NCBI GenBank assembly: GCA_030429205.1
Contig: JAUICZ010000005.1
Span: forward strand, 55,315-119,314
DNA from: Bacteroidia bacterium
GTDB lineage: Bacteria > Bacteroidota > Bacteroidia > Chitinophagales > Chitinophagaceae
DNA length: 64,000 nucleotides
Reading direction: 5' to 3'
This document shows positions 28,195-37,303 of this stretch, one piece after another. The notes beneath the pieces were generated by a model. The model saw only the letters and a program-made list of their open reading frames with translations. It did no database searches and was not told the DNA's origin. A program made the position numbers and the translations under genes. How positions within the stretch are numbered: the first letter of the stretch is position 1; each line of letters opens with the position of its first letter.

Positions 28195-28782
28195 ATGTGG
28201 GATATTAATAATATATCTGGAACGGACATCTTCACTCTGTCAATGACACTATTTGCTGTTATTGATATGCTGGGGTCTATACCCGTACTCATCAGCCTTA
28301 AGAGGGAGATGGGGGATATTCATGCTTTTCATGCTACGATGGTATCTGGTTTGTTGATGCTGTTGTTCTTCTTTGTGGGTGATAAAGTATTAACCATCAT
28401 GGGGTTGGACATCAGCTCCTTTGCTATAGCAGGTTCGATAGTAATATTTATTATCGGGTTGGAGATGGTGCTGGACAGAAAATTTTTCAGGAGCGATAAG
28501 AACGTAAAAGCAGGCAGTTTTGTGCCGATAGCCTTTCCGCTGATAGCTGGGTCTGGTACATTAACTACAATAATGTCTTTAAAAGCTACTTACGACTCAT
28601 TTAATATTTTGATAGCTATAGGAGTTAATCTGATATTTGTGTTCGTTATTTTGAAGTCCTTAAACTTTTTGGAACGTCTGTTAGGTGTAAACGGGCTTTC
28701 TGTTATACGTAAGTTTTTTGGCGTAGTACTATTGGCTATTGCCATCAAGATATTTAAAGAAAACCTGGGCCCGGGTATTTAG
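28195..28782 (+). CDS. MarC family membrane protein
   Basis: A 195-residue inner-membrane protein with six hydrophobic helices. Family strings are FAVIDMLGSIPVL near the N-terminus, VIFIIGLEMVLDR and FPLIAGSGTLTTI, the last being the second half of the MarC repeat. Despite the name, a drug-resistance role for MarC was not upheld in E. coli; its function is unknown. The ATG at 28195 is chosen because a -7 box ends 5 nt before it. Its TAG stop overlaps the convergent acyl-CoA synthetase stop by 4 nt. Confidence 0.92.
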   Translation: MWDINNISGTDIFTLSMTLFAVIDMLGSIPVLISLKREMGDIHAFHATMVSGLLMLLFFFVGDKVLTIMGLDISSFAIAGSIVIFIIGLEMVLDRKFFRSDKNVKAGSFVPIAFPLIAGSGTLTTIMSLKATYDSFNILIAIGVNLIFVFVILKSLNFLERLLGVNGLSVIRKFFGVVLLAIAIKIFKENLGPGI

Positions 28783-30563
28783 TAATCAGATTTCCCATAT
28801 ATATCTTCTATCTGGGTAGCATACTTTTCCAGTATCACTTTGCGCTTGATCTTTAATGATGGAGTTAACTCCATAGTGTCAATGGTCCATTCGTTTGGCA
28901 ACAGTACAAACTTTTTCACCTGTTCAGGGTGGCTGAACATTGGGTTGTATTTATCTATTTGGCGCTGAATTAAATCGATTACGCATGGCATTTTAATAAG
29001 TTCGTCATTATGCTCAGGTACATCAAAACCTTTATCTTTCAGCCAGCTACGTGCATGCGAAAAACTAGGTACTATTAGTGCAGAAACAAATTTCCTGCCG
29101 GCGCCTATTACTATTAGTTGCTCAATAAAGATGCTTTCTTTCAGTTTGTTTTCTACTACTTGTGGCGCTACATACTTCCCTCCTGATGTTTTAAAAATTT
29201 CTTTTTTACGATCGGTTATTTTTAAGAAGCGTCCTTCAACCCACTCTCCAATGTCTCCGGTTTTCAACCATCCATCGTCTGTAAGTACCTCTTTTGTTAG
29301 TTCAGGGTGTTTGTAATAACCAATCATTACATTGTTACCCTTGCATAGTATTTCCCCATCGTCTTCAATTTTTACCTGTACATTGTCAATAAGTGTTCCA
29401 ATAGAGCCGATGCGCCTGCCTTCACTTTCATATCTGTTTACAGATATAACAGGTGATGTTTCTGTTAAACCGTAACCTTCCATAATAATTATGTTAGCGG
29501 CAGTAAATACACGTATCAGTCGGGGTTGACAAGGGGCAGATCCTGTAACGATGGCTTTTACATTATTCCCCAGTGCTTCTCTCCATTTACTGAAGATGAG
29601 TTTGTTGGCAAGTTTTAATTGCCAGCGATACCAGGCACTACCTCGATCGTGGTTATCAAACTTAAAGCCCAGTTTGAGTGCCCAGAAAAACAAAGCGCGC
29701 TTTATGCCTTTTAGATCTAACCCTTTTGCTAATATTTTCTCGTATACCTTTTCTAACAACCTTGGTACTGTTGTAAATACTAATGGTTTCACCTCTTTTA
29801 AATTGTCACCGATGGTATCCATGCTTTCTGCATAGTATATGGATATATCAGCATCAATATAGATGTAAGAAACCGTACGCTCGAAAATATGGTTCAGAGG
29901 TAAAAAACTTAATGTCCTCGCTCCTTTTTCAGCGAACGAAAACGCAGGCATAGAGTCGTACACATTACTTACAATGTTTTTGTGTGTTAGCATTACCCCT
30001 TTTGGTTGCCCTGTTGTTCCGGAAGTGTATATAATAGTTGCCAGAGTATTTTCCGTTATTTTATCTATTATACTCTGGTTGGGCGTTGCCTTTTTTTCTA
30101 TTAGTTCCAGCCAATTATTAACGCCTTCTATTTTATCAAAAGAGTATACATGCTGTACAGATGAGGTGTTGTCAAACGCCGGTTTAAATCTCTCGTACAG
30201 TTCCTTATCAGCAATGAAAACAATACGTACTTCTGCCTCTTTCAGAATGTACTCCATATCGTTAGTGCTAATGGTAGGGTATAGCGGAGTGAGTACCGCT
30301 CCTGTCATTTGTACACCAAAATCAGTTATTAGCCACTCCGGTCTGTTGGGAGATATGATCGCAATTTTTTCCTGTTGTTCAGCCTCCAGTATGCTATTAC
30401 TAATTCCTAATTGCAATAACCCACCACATAGCTTTTGAGCTGTATCCCAAACATCTTCACTGCTATATGTTCGCCATTCATTGTTTACTTTGCCAGCCAG
30501 CATTGTTTGCTTAGGTTCAGTATTTGCCTTATTAGCTATTATATCAAACAGGCGTTTGTTCAT
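28779..30563 (-). CDS. Long-chain fatty acid-CoA ligase (AMP-forming)
   Basis: Activates long-chain fatty acids to acyl-CoA through an acyl-AMP. The 594 residues match the FadD15/FAA1-like group of AMP-binding enzymes. The P-loop-like TIIYTSGTTGQPKGVMLTH is at about 180-198, SFLPLNHIFERTVSYIY follows, then GYGLTETSPVIS and the adenylation motif LKTGDIGEWVEGRFLKITDRKKE. The C-terminus carries a substrate lid with TPSLKIKRKVI. It is monocistronic and convergent with marC. Exogenous fatty acid use or recycling is the likely role. Confidence 0.93.
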   Translation of the reverse strand: MNKRLFDIIANKANTEPKQTMLAGKVNNEWRTYSSEDVWDTAQKLCGGLLQLGISNSILEAEQQEKIAIISPNRPEWLITDFGVQMTGAVLTPLYPTISTNDMEYILKEAEVRIVFIADKELYERFKPAFDNTSSVQHVYSFDKIEGVNNWLELIEKKATPNQSIIDKITENTLATIIYTSGTTGQPKGVMLTHKNIVSNVYDSMPAFSFAEKGARTLSFLPLNHIFERTVSYIYIDADISIYYAESMDTIGDNLKEVKPLVFTTVPRLLEKVYEKILAKGLDLKGIKRALFFWALKLGFKFDNHDRGSAWYRWQLKLANKLIFSKWREALGNNVKAIVTGSAPCQPRLIRVFTAANIIIMEGYGLTETSPVISVNRYESEGRRIGSIGTLIDNVQVKIEDDGEILCKGNNVMIGYYKHPELTKEVLTDDGWLKTGDIGEWVEGRFLKITDRKKEIFKTSGGKYVAPQVVENKLKESIFIEQLIVIGAGRKFVSALIVPSFSHARSWLKDKGFDVPEHNDELIKMPCVIDLIQRQIDKYNPMFSHPEQVKKFVLLPNEWTIDTMELTPSLKIKRKVILEKYATQIEDIYGKSDY

Positions 30564-30663
30564 ACTTAAATATAACGAAAATCGTTGTGATTTGATTAGG
30601 TTTGGGGTTTATCTTAACTACTTTTGAGAGGTTTTTAACAGAGAGGATAATTTTTTTTGAACC

Positions 30664-31308
30664 ATGCGATTGAGCCTGGACAGCATAGTACCATCAGCAT
30701 TAAAAGATAGGCCGGACGTTAGCAATTCATACCTATGGCAACGAGACCTGGTGTTTAATCAGGGAGAGGTAATATTGGTACAAGGGCCGTCCGGTACAGG
30801 TAAATCGGTTTTTCTGCGCATGTTGTTTGGTATAGATAAAGAGTACGAAGGTGATATACATTGGAGTGCCTTTAAAATGCGTGATGTATCGTCAAGTCAA
30901 TTATCTCTTTTGAGGGCCTCCTCTTTAAGTGCGGTTTTTCAAGATTTGAAACTGTTTAGCGAATTAACAGTTTGGGAGAATATTGAGGTAAACCGCAGGA
31001 TGACCAACACTGTTTCTGAATACGATGCTGAAAAATGGCTGGATAGGGTAGGTTTAAAAAAAGCCCAGGATGTAGTTGTGAATAATTTATCGCTGGGAGA
31101 GCAACAACGTGTAGCTATTGTTCGAGCATTGGTACAACCATTTGAGTGGCTGCTGTTGGACGAGCCCTTCTGTTACCTGGACGAGTTCAACAGAAGTAAG
31201 GCTGTAGCACTAATAAAGGAAGTTGTGCAACTTACCAGAGCAGGAATCATCGTTACGTCTAATACGGACAATGATGAATTTGTATACGATAAAAAGATCC
31301 TGCTTTGA
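30664..31308 (+). CDS. ABC transporter ATP-binding protein (FtsE/LolD-like)
   Basis: A 214-residue ATPase. Walker A GPSGTGKS is at 41-48, the Q-loop at VFQDLKLF (90-97), the signature at 142-147 is LSLGEQ instead of LSGGQ, and Walker B WLLLDEP is at 162-168. Length and motifs fit the small ATPases that work with FtsX/MacB-type permeases. The stop is fused with the TTG start of the permease (4-nt overlap), so the two are coupled. GAGAGGATA is a good ribosome site upstream. Its role (lipoprotein release, peptide export or division) is open. Confidence 0.9.
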   Translation: MRLSLDSIVPSALKDRPDVSNSYLWQRDLVFNQGEVILVQGPSGTGKSVFLRMLFGIDKEYEGDIHWSAFKMRDVSSSQLSLLRASSLSAVFQDLKLFSELTVWENIEVNRRMTNTVSEYDAEKWLDRVGLKKAQDVVVNNLSLGEQQRVAIVRALVQPFEWLLLDEPFCYLDEFNRSKAVALIKEVVQLTRAGIIVTSNTDNDEFVYDKKILL

Positions 31309-32507
31309 GCATCCGTAAAAGAAACATATTGCTCAATAAGTTGTTGCTACGCTACGGGCATAATAAAAGGTTATGGCCGGCATTAATTGCATTATGCCTG
31401 GGGGTGTTTTTGATTCTGTCCTCCGTTATTATTTGGGACAGCACCAGAGATATATTAGCCGGAAAGTTTGATGGTGATAGTATAGGTAGTACCTACTTAA
31501 CTGTAAATAAAAAAATACCCGATGAGAATCTGACCAAACAACAGCAAAACCTTTTTTCTGCTGCTGAGGTCAACGCTTTTAGAGTTTACCCTCATGTAAA
31601 AGATGTGGGTGTATTTGTCTCTGCTCAATTTCCTGTAGAAGTTTTGTTTTCTAACGAAGAAAATAGTTTTAGTACAAGCCTGTTTGTTGAGGCTGTGCCT
31701 AAACGTTTCATAGATAATGATATTAAAAGTTGGCGCTGGGAATACGGACATGATGTAGTCCCTGTTATTATTTCCAAAGAGTTTTTAAACTTATATAATT
31801 TTGGTTACGCTCCTAATCAGGGAGTGCCGCAGTTAACTGAAGGTACAATCCTTAGTTTAGATTTTGAGCTGATAATAGGGCGGGGAGCGCTGAAAGAAAA
31901 GTTCAAGGCAAAAGTATTAGGTTTCTCTAACAGGATCAGCTCTATATTAGTCCCGGAAGGTTTTGTAGACTATGGTAACCAGGTTCATGGTGGAGAATAT
32001 GAAGACCTGCCGTCTCGCCTGATATTGGAAGTAACAGATCCTACCGCTGAAGAAATACATGCGTTATTCGATCATGGAGAATATGAAACCAGCAAAGAGC
32101 TACTCCGACTAAATAAGTTGAGAACAACGACCAACTATGCAGTAGCGGGAATGGCACTATTAGCCATACTGTTTATAGCTTTCGGTGTGTACGTGTTTAC
32201 TATGTTTATAGATCTAACAATCGTCCAGGCTGAAACTTCTATTAAGAATTTGATATTGTTGGGCTACAGTCCCTTCTTCTTGTCTAAGTATCTGTTTTTT
32301 CGATACGGCCTAATACTTATTGCTACAATGTTAAGTTCAGGATTATTAAGCATAATAGCTCAGGTAAGAATTGCAAAGTATATCGTGGTGGAGAGCCTGA
32401 TTATTGCTAAGTTTCCATCGTGGGAGGTATGGGCAGCTCTAGGTACAATCACATTATTGTTACTCCTATTACTCAACCGCATTATTGTTAACAAAGTAAA
32501 TCGTTAA
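31305..32507 (+). CDS. FtsX/MacB-type ABC transporter permease
   Basis: A 400-residue membrane protein with the FtsX-superfamily layout: helix 1 near residues 25-45, an extracytoplasmic domain of about 230 residues, then three helices at about 283-305, 328-350 and 375-392. The start is TTG at 31305, overlapping the ATPase stop in CTTTGAGC; no ATG is near and the first helix needs this start. It partners the ATPase just upstream. It lacks a recognisable LolC/E hook sequence. It ends in TTAA, shared with the ZIP gene stop. Confidence 0.85.
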   Translation: MSIRKRNILLNKLLLRYGHNKRLWPALIALCLGVFLILSSVIIWDSTRDILAGKFDGDSIGSTYLTVNKKIPDENLTKQQQNLFSAAEVNAFRVYPHVKDVGVFVSAQFPVEVLFSNEENSFSTSLFVEAVPKRFIDNDIKSWRWEYGHDVVPVIISKEFLNLYNFGYAPNQGVPQLTEGTILSLDFELIIGRGALKEKFKAKVLGFSNRISSILVPEGFVDYGNQVHGGEYEDLPSRLILEVTDPTAEEIHALFDHGEYETSKELLRLNKLRTTTNYAVAGMALLAILFIAFGVYVFTMFIDLTIVQAETSIKNLILLGYSPFFLSKYLFFRYGLILIATMLSSGLLSIIAQVRIAKYIVVESLIIAKFPSWEVWAALGTITLLLLLLLNRIIVNKVNR

Positions 32508-33328
32508 CCTAAGGCAACATCCAAGATCATCATTACTACAAATCCACCAATAAAGCCTAGTACCGCAATGTCTGTGTATTTATCTCGTTGAGTTTCAGGT
32601 ATTACTTCTTCAACCACCACATATATCATTGCACCTGCTGCAAAGGCTAATGCAAATGGTAGTATGGGCTCTACATATATAACTGCAAATGCACCAACTA
32701 CCCCGGCAAGCGGTTCTACAATAGCAGATAATTGCCCGTACCAAAAGCTACGAAACCTGCTGACTCCATGTCTGCGTAAAGGCATAGCCACAGCGATACC
32801 TTCAGGAAAGTTTTGTATGCCAATACCTATAGCCAGAGCCACAGCTGCTGCAATAGACGCATCAGGCATACCATTTGCGGCCGCGCCAAAGAGTACGCCT
32901 ACTGCCAGTCCTTCTGGTATATTATGTAGCGTAATAGCTAAAATGAGCAGGGTAGTTCTTCTGAGTTTTGTTTGAACCCCTTCCTTCTCTTCCAGCCCGA
33001 AGTTTAAGTGTAGGTGTGGTGTGAATTTATCTAAAACATAAATGAAAATAGCACCCAGAAGAAAGCCTACTGCCGCAGGCATCCAAATCATTGTTGGATA
33101 TAACCTTTCTGACATTTCTATTGATGGTGCTAATAAAGACCAGAAACTGGCAGCTACCATTACACCTCCGGTAAAACCAAGCATAGCATCCAGCACACCT
33201 CTGTGCATTGTTTTAAAGAAAAATACCAACGACGCACCCAAGCCTGTTAATAACCACGTAAAAGTAGTAGCAAGCAGCGCGCTTTTTACCGGACCTATTT
33301 CAGTAAGAAATACTTTTAATTCTTCCAC
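32504..33328 (-). CDS. ZIP family metal transporter
   Basis: A 274-residue inner-membrane divalent cation (zinc or iron) transporter of the ZupT-like group with about eight helices. The metal-site signature HNIPEGLAVGVLFG (TM4) and QNFPEGIAVAMPLR (TM5) are both intact. A His-rich segment PHLHLNF lies in the cytoplasmic loop before TM4. It probably takes up zinc. Its TAA stop shares the TTAA with the convergent permease gene. Confidence 0.94.
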   Translation of the reverse strand: MEELKVFLTEIGPVKSALLATTFTWLLTGLGASLVFFFKTMHRGVLDAMLGFTGGVMVAASFWSLLAPSIEMSERLYPTMIWMPAAVGFLLGAIFIYVLDKFTPHLHLNFGLEEKEGVQTKLRRTTLLILAITLHNIPEGLAVGVLFGAAANGMPDASIAAAVALAIGIGIQNFPEGIAVAMPLRRHGVSRFRSFWYGQLSAIVEPLAGVVGAFAVIYVEPILPFALAFAAGAMIYVVVEEVIPETQRDKYTDIAVLGFIGGFVVMMILDVALG

Positions 33329-33409
33329 TTATACTATCTAAAACGGTTTTTAGACAAATCTAAAACATATTTGCGCATTGTCAAAGTAATGCAACAAAAA
33401 ATAAGATTA

Positions 33410-33443
33410 ACTAAAAAATTAGTTTTTAAACTAAATAATTAGT
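33410..33443 (+). promoter_or_regulatory. Tandem dyad operators in front of blaI
   Basis: Two copies of ACTA-N6-TAGT (33410-33423 and 33430-33443) are spaced 20 bp, two helical turns. A TAGATTTA -7-like box (33443-33450) overlaps the second. This is the layout expected for BlaI/MecI-type autorepression; binding itself is inferred. Confidence 0.6.
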
Positions 33444-33474
33444 AGATTTAGTTATTGAAAATAAAATCCGAATA

Positions 33475-33843
33475 ATGAAACAACAGTTCAAACCACTTAC
33501 AAAAGCAGAAGAAGAGATCATGCAAGTGTTGTGGAAGTTAGAAAAGGCATTTGTAAAAGAAGTAATAGAGGAGCTGCCGGAGCCCAAACCTCATTATAAT
33601 ACTGTAAGCACAATTGTAAAAATATTGGAAGAAAAAGGCTTTGTAGATCATCAGAGCTTTGGGAAATCAAACAGGTACTTTCCTGTTGTACATAAAGATG
33701 ACTATAGTAGAAAGTCTATGAAGCAGTTTGTAGGTAAATATTTTGAGGGGTCGTTTGCTAATATGCTGTCATTCTTTGCAAAAGAAAAAGACATAAGTGT
33801 GAATGAGCTGGAAGACATTTTGAAAGAAATCAAAAAGAAATAG
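33475..33843 (+). CDS. BlaI/MecI/CopY family transcriptional repressor
   Basis: A 122-residue winged-helix repressor. The N-terminus KPLTKAEEEIMQVLW is the family signature, followed by the recognition-helix region PHYNTVSTIVKILEEKGFV and the wing YFPVVHKDDYSRKSM. The C-terminal helices (80-122) dimerise. In the S. aureus paradigm, repression is lifted when the sensor protease BlaR1/MecR1 cuts BlaI; here the partner is 2 nt downstream. Operator dyads precede the gene and should be its own target. Confidence 0.93.
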   Translation: MKQQFKPLTKAEEEIMQVLWKLEKAFVKEVIEELPEPKPHYNTVSTIVKILEEKGFVDHQSFGKSNRYFPVVHKDDYSRKSMKQFVGKYFEGSFANMLSFFAKEKDISVNELEDILKEIKKK

Positions 33844-33845
33844 CC

Positions 33846-35087
33846 ATGTTATATCCAATAGAAGTTACCATATATACTGGTTTGATGCTAATGGTTTACC
33901 TATTACTGTTAAGGGATAAGCCTATACATCGGTTTAACAGAGTATATCTATTGGCTACCGTAATAGCACCGTTATTATTGCCTTTGTTAAAACTACCCGA
34001 TGCGCTGGCCCCTCAAACCCGTATTAGTTTAGCCAGTGTACTTCCAGAAGTTGTTATAGGCTCGGGGTATACTAGTGCTGCTGCCTCTATGCCTTTGTGG
34101 ATATGGGTTTTATCCGGGGTGTATCTGTCAGGCGTAGTAGTTACTGTAGCAGGTATAATATATAGCTATACAAAAATGAGGGCTGTGATAAAGAAAGCTG
34201 ATAAAGAGGAGCATGAAGGCTATTGTCTTTTAAAGAACACAGGCTACGGCCCCGGAAGTTGGGGTAAATATATATTTCTGCCAGAAGGTGATATAGAAAC
34301 AACTATCATCTCACATGAATTAGCACATATTCAATTGCAACATAGTAAAGACTTATTATTCCTCAATTTGATGCGCAGCTTATTGTGGCCTAATCTGTTT
34401 TTACATTTTATAAAGAACGAGTTGATTTTGGTACACGAATTTCAGGCTGATGCTGCTGTAGAAGTAGAAAAAGAGGCGTACGCTCAATTACTGCTCTCAT
34501 CAGTTTTCAGTACATGTTCTTTGCCGTTATCGCACTCGTTCATTGTTCATCCAATTAAAAGAAGAATTATGATGCTGAATAGCAATAAACCTGTAAGTAA
34601 ACTGCGAAGTATTGTCGCAGTAGCAGCAAGTCTGGTCATCATGTTAAGTGTAGTCACCATACAAAGCTGCCAAACTAAAAATGAGACAAAGCCTCTTGAC
34701 GGAGCAGAATTGCAACAATTATCAAAAATGCCTGAGCCGGGTTACAACATCGGAGAGTTTCTTGGTAAAACAGTGGAGTATCCAAAATCTGCACAAAAAG
34801 AAGGCATAGAAGGCCGAATAGCTGTGAAGTTTTTGATAGATGATGCAGGTAAGATCAAAAATGCTCAAATAGCTAATAAAGAGTATGATGAAAGGCTAGG
34901 CGAAGCTGCATTGGCTGCAGTGCTGAAAATGCCTGACTGGGAACCAGGAATTAAAGACGGAGAAGCAGTTCCTGTCTGGTATACAATACCTATAAAGTTT
35001 GCTTTGCCGGATGAGGAAAAGAATGCTATTGAAGGCTCTGAACCCGTAAGAGAGGTTGAGGTTAGGGAAGTAAAAGAAATCAAATAA
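33846..35087 (+). CDS. M56 peptidase BlaR1-like fused to a TonB C-terminal domain
   Basis: 413 residues. Helices lie near 5-22, 33-48, 83-105 and 255-272. The cytoplasmic M56 metallopeptidase site is SHELAHIQLQH with HELAH at 157-161, and HEFQAD (197-202) provides the third ligand. Instead of a penicillin-binding sensor domain the C-terminus (about 300-397) reads like TonB_C/energy-transducing domains: VEYPKSAQKEGIEGRIAVKF, and EAALAAVLKMPDWEPG. This M56-TonB fusion is common in Bacteroidota. It senses an unknown envelope signal and should inactivate the repressor encoded 2 nt upstream. Confidence 0.92.
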   Translation: MLYPIEVTIYTGLMLMVYLLLLRDKPIHRFNRVYLLATVIAPLLLPLLKLPDALAPQTRISLASVLPEVVIGSGYTSAAASMPLWIWVLSGVYLSGVVVTVAGIIYSYTKMRAVIKKADKEEHEGYCLLKNTGYGPGSWGKYIFLPEGDIETTIISHELAHIQLQHSKDLLFLNLMRSLLWPNLFLHFIKNELILVHEFQADAAVEVEKEAYAQLLLSSVFSTCSLPLSHSFIVHPIKRRIMMLNSNKPVSKLRSIVAVAASLVIMLSVVTIQSCQTKNETKPLDGAELQQLSKMPEPGYNIGEFLGKTVEYPKSAQKEGIEGRIAVKFLIDDAGKIKNAQIANKEYDERLGEAALAAVLKMPDWEPGIKDGEAVPVWYTIPIKFALPDEEKNAIEGSEPVREVEVREVKEIK

Positions 35088-35156
35088 AGAGATGACTGGC
35101 AAGGCAAAAATAGCCAAGAGCTTCTAGATAGTTATAATAAGTAGTATCATCATTTT

Positions 35157-35202
35157 AACCAAACAAGAAAACACCCGCACAAGGATGTTTTCTTGTTTGG
35201 TT
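35157..35202 (+). terminator. Terminator of the blaI-blaR1 operon
   Basis: AACCAAACAAGAAAACA pairs perfectly with TGTTTTCTTGTTTGGTT (17 bp) around CCCGCACAAGGA. Confidence 0.85.
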
Positions 35203-35263
35203 ATCTATTATTGAAAGTTTATTAAGTAAAACTGCATACATTAGTAGCTGCAACGGTTACAGT

Positions 35264-35470
35264 ATGAGCAACACCCCAAACCTTATTCGTAAAAAAGTAT
35301 ATACACTGTTAGGTATATCATTTGGCATAATAGGTGTCATCTTATTTGCTATTGTGTTAGCACTAAACATAAATGCTGGCCATGTGGGTTTTTCCTCAAT
35401 ATCTGCGGCATTAATAATCATTAGTGCATATTCAATAAAGGTGGCAGTTACACAAAGTAAACAGAAGTAG
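35264..35470 (+). CDS. Small two-helix membrane protein, unknown
   Basis: 68 residues, a short basic start (MSNTPNLIRKKVY) and two hydrophobic helices at about 14-34 and 41-58, ending KQK. No known family is recognised. It has its own start after the blaR1 terminator. The coding call rests on codon quality and clean membrane topology, so it is moderate. Confidence 0.6.
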   Translation: MSNTPNLIRKKVYTLLGISFGIIGVILFAIVLALNINAGHVGFSSISAALIIISAYSIKVAVTQSKQK

Positions 35471-35530
35471 GGTTCTTAGAGAAATGGCGTAAGCAACTTC
35501 TTTTTCATATCCTCTTAACTATCCATTTTG

Positions 35531-35538
35531 TATCTTGC
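35531..35538 (+). promoter_or_regulatory. Candidate -7 box of trpS (TATCTTGC)
   Basis: Ends 8 nt before ATG 35547 and rules out the upstream TTG at 35535, which lies within the box. The same octamer is in front of metG and of the gene at 51101. Confidence 0.45.
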
Positions 35539-35546
35539 CGCCCGTT

Positions 35547-36545
35547 ATGAGTAAAGAAATTGTTGTTAGCGGTATACGTTCTACGGGTTTCTTGCATTTG
35601 GGTAATTACTTCGGTGCTATGAAGAATTATGTGCAAATGCAGGATGAATATAATTGCTATTTTTTTGTAGCTGATTATCATGCTTTAACCACACATCCCG
35701 ACCCCAAAGAGCTTAAGGGTAATGTGTATAGAGTTGTAGCAGAGAATCTGGCTTGTGGCTTAGACCCCGAAAAGGTAGCATTGTATGCACAAAGCGATTT
35801 GCCAGAAATACCCGAGTTGTATTTAATGCTGAATATGATGGCGTATAAAGGGGAACTGGAAAAAGTGCCTACGTTTAAAGATAAAGTGCGCCAGCAGCCT
35901 GAAAATGTAAATGCAGGTTTGTTGACTTACCCTGTTTTAATGTCTGCGGACATTATTATACATAAAGCGGTGAAAGTGCCTGTTGGTAAAGATCAGGAGC
36001 AGCATATTGAGATGGCACGTAACTTTGTGAACCGTTTTAATAATAGATATGGAGAGCTATTCCCTGAACCATATGCGTTTAACTTCAGCAACGAGTTGGT
36101 TAAAGTGCCTAGTTTAGATGGTAATGGTAAAATGAGCAAGAGTGAGAATGTGAATGCAACTTTGTACCTGGCTGATGAGGATGATGTGATTCGTAAAAAG
36201 ATCAAGAAAGCGAAAACAGATTCTGGTCCTACAGAGCCTAATAGCGAAATGCCGGAGTACATCAAGAATATATTTTTATTGATGAAGCTGGTATCGCCGC
36301 AAGAGGTGTATGATACCTATACCAACGCCTATAACGATTGTACTATTCGCTATGGTGATATGAAAAAGCAGTTGGCAGAGGATATGGTCAACTTTATAGC
36401 GCCAATACGAGAAAAGGCAAAAGATCTGCAAAACAATGAAGATCAGTTGAAGAAGATCATGAAAGAAGGTGCGGAAAAGGCAAGGGCAAGTGCTTCTAAG
36501 ACAATTGCAGAAGCCAGAAAATTGATGGGTATCAACTATTATTAA
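35547..36545 (+). CDS. trpS: Tryptophanyl-tRNA synthetase
   Basis: Charges tRNA-Trp; class I synthetase, 332 residues from the ATG at 35547. The HIGH-like GIRSTGFLHLGNYFGA is at 9-24, VADYHALTTHPDP follows, and KMSKS is intact in GNGKMSKSEN. The C-terminal helices (IREKAKDLQN...) bind the anticodon. The ATG is chosen over an in-frame TTG four codons earlier because the latter overlaps the promoter box. The dNK gene follows after 63 nt with its own AGAGGA ribosome site. Confidence 0.97.
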   Translation: MSKEIVVSGIRSTGFLHLGNYFGAMKNYVQMQDEYNCYFFVADYHALTTHPDPKELKGNVYRVVAENLACGLDPEKVALYAQSDLPEIPELYLMLNMMAYKGELEKVPTFKDKVRQQPENVNAGLLTYPVLMSADIIIHKAVKVPVGKDQEQHIEMARNFVNRFNNRYGELFPEPYAFNFSNELVKVPSLDGNGKMSKSENVNATLYLADEDDVIRKKIKKAKTDSGPTEPNSEMPEYIKNIFLLMKLVSPQEVYDTYTNAYNDCTIRYGDMKKQLAEDMVNFIAPIREKAKDLQNNEDQLKKIMKEGAEKARASASKTIAEARKLMGINYY

Positions 36546-36608
36546 GCATAACAACCGGGCTTCATTTCGTTTTGAAATAGGAGATTTAGTTGTATTTTAA
36601 GAGGATAA

Positions 36609-37244
36609 ATGGCAAAGAAAAAGTCCCTGAAGCACATAGCGGTAGCAGGTAATATTGGTGCGGGTAAAACCACACTCACATCCCTACTGGCTAAACATTA
36701 TAAATGGACACCTCAGTTCGAGGCCATTGAACACAATCCGTATTTGGTGGATTTTTATGAGGATATGCATCGCTGGTCTTTCAACCTGCAAGTGTACTTC
36801 CTAAACACTAGATTGAAAGCACTGGAAGAGATACGTGCAGGTAAAAAAACTGTTATACAAGACAGGACCATTTATGAAGATGCATATATATTCGCGCCGA
36901 ACCTGCATGACATGGGGTTGATGAACAAGCGCGATTTTGAGAATTATTCTTCTTTTTTCAATACGTTGGCAAAAATGGTGCAACCGCCGGATTTGCTGAT
37001 ATACTTAAAAGCGTCTATCCCTAAATTGGTAGATCAGATACAAAAAAGAGGCCGGGAGTATGAAGAAAACATAAGGCTGGACTATCTGAAAAGGCTGAAT
37101 GAGTATTACAACAAATGGATTGATAAATACGATAGTGGTCCGCTACTGATAATAGACATTGAAAACTTGGACTTCACTGAAAATGACGAAGATCTCGCAG
37201 AGGTTGTACGTCGCATTGATGCAGAGGTCAATGGCCTGTTTTAA
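36609..37244 (+). CDS. Deoxynucleoside kinase
   Basis: 211 residues of the dNK/deoxyguanosine-deoxyadenosine kinase family, which phosphorylates salvaged deoxynucleosides. The P-loop AGNIGAGKTTL is at 13-23, the ERS/DR-type motif is QDRTIYEDAYIF, and YLKAS plus QKRGREYEENIRLDYL form the lid region. Which nucleoside it prefers cannot be read safely. It is preceded by AAGAGGATAA as ribosome site. Confidence 0.92.
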   Translation: MAKKKSLKHIAVAGNIGAGKTTLTSLLAKHYKWTPQFEAIEHNPYLVDFYEDMHRWSFNLQVYFLNTRLKALEEIRAGKKTVIQDRTIYEDAYIFAPNLHDMGLMNKRDFENYSSFFNTLAKMVQPPDLLIYLKASIPKLVDQIQKRGREYEENIRLDYLKRLNEYYNKWIDKYDSGPLLIIDIENLDFTENDEDLAEVVRRIDAEVNGLF

Positions 37245-37303
37245 AATCTTGTAACTTTTTACAAGATGGTACGATATACCGTATATCTGCTAATCTATAC
37301 TAC

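Noticed and set aside
33475..35087. blaI-blaR1 as a beta-lactam resistance locus
   Set aside because: No beta-lactamase or altered PBP gene is next to it, and the sensor lacks the penicillin-binding domain.
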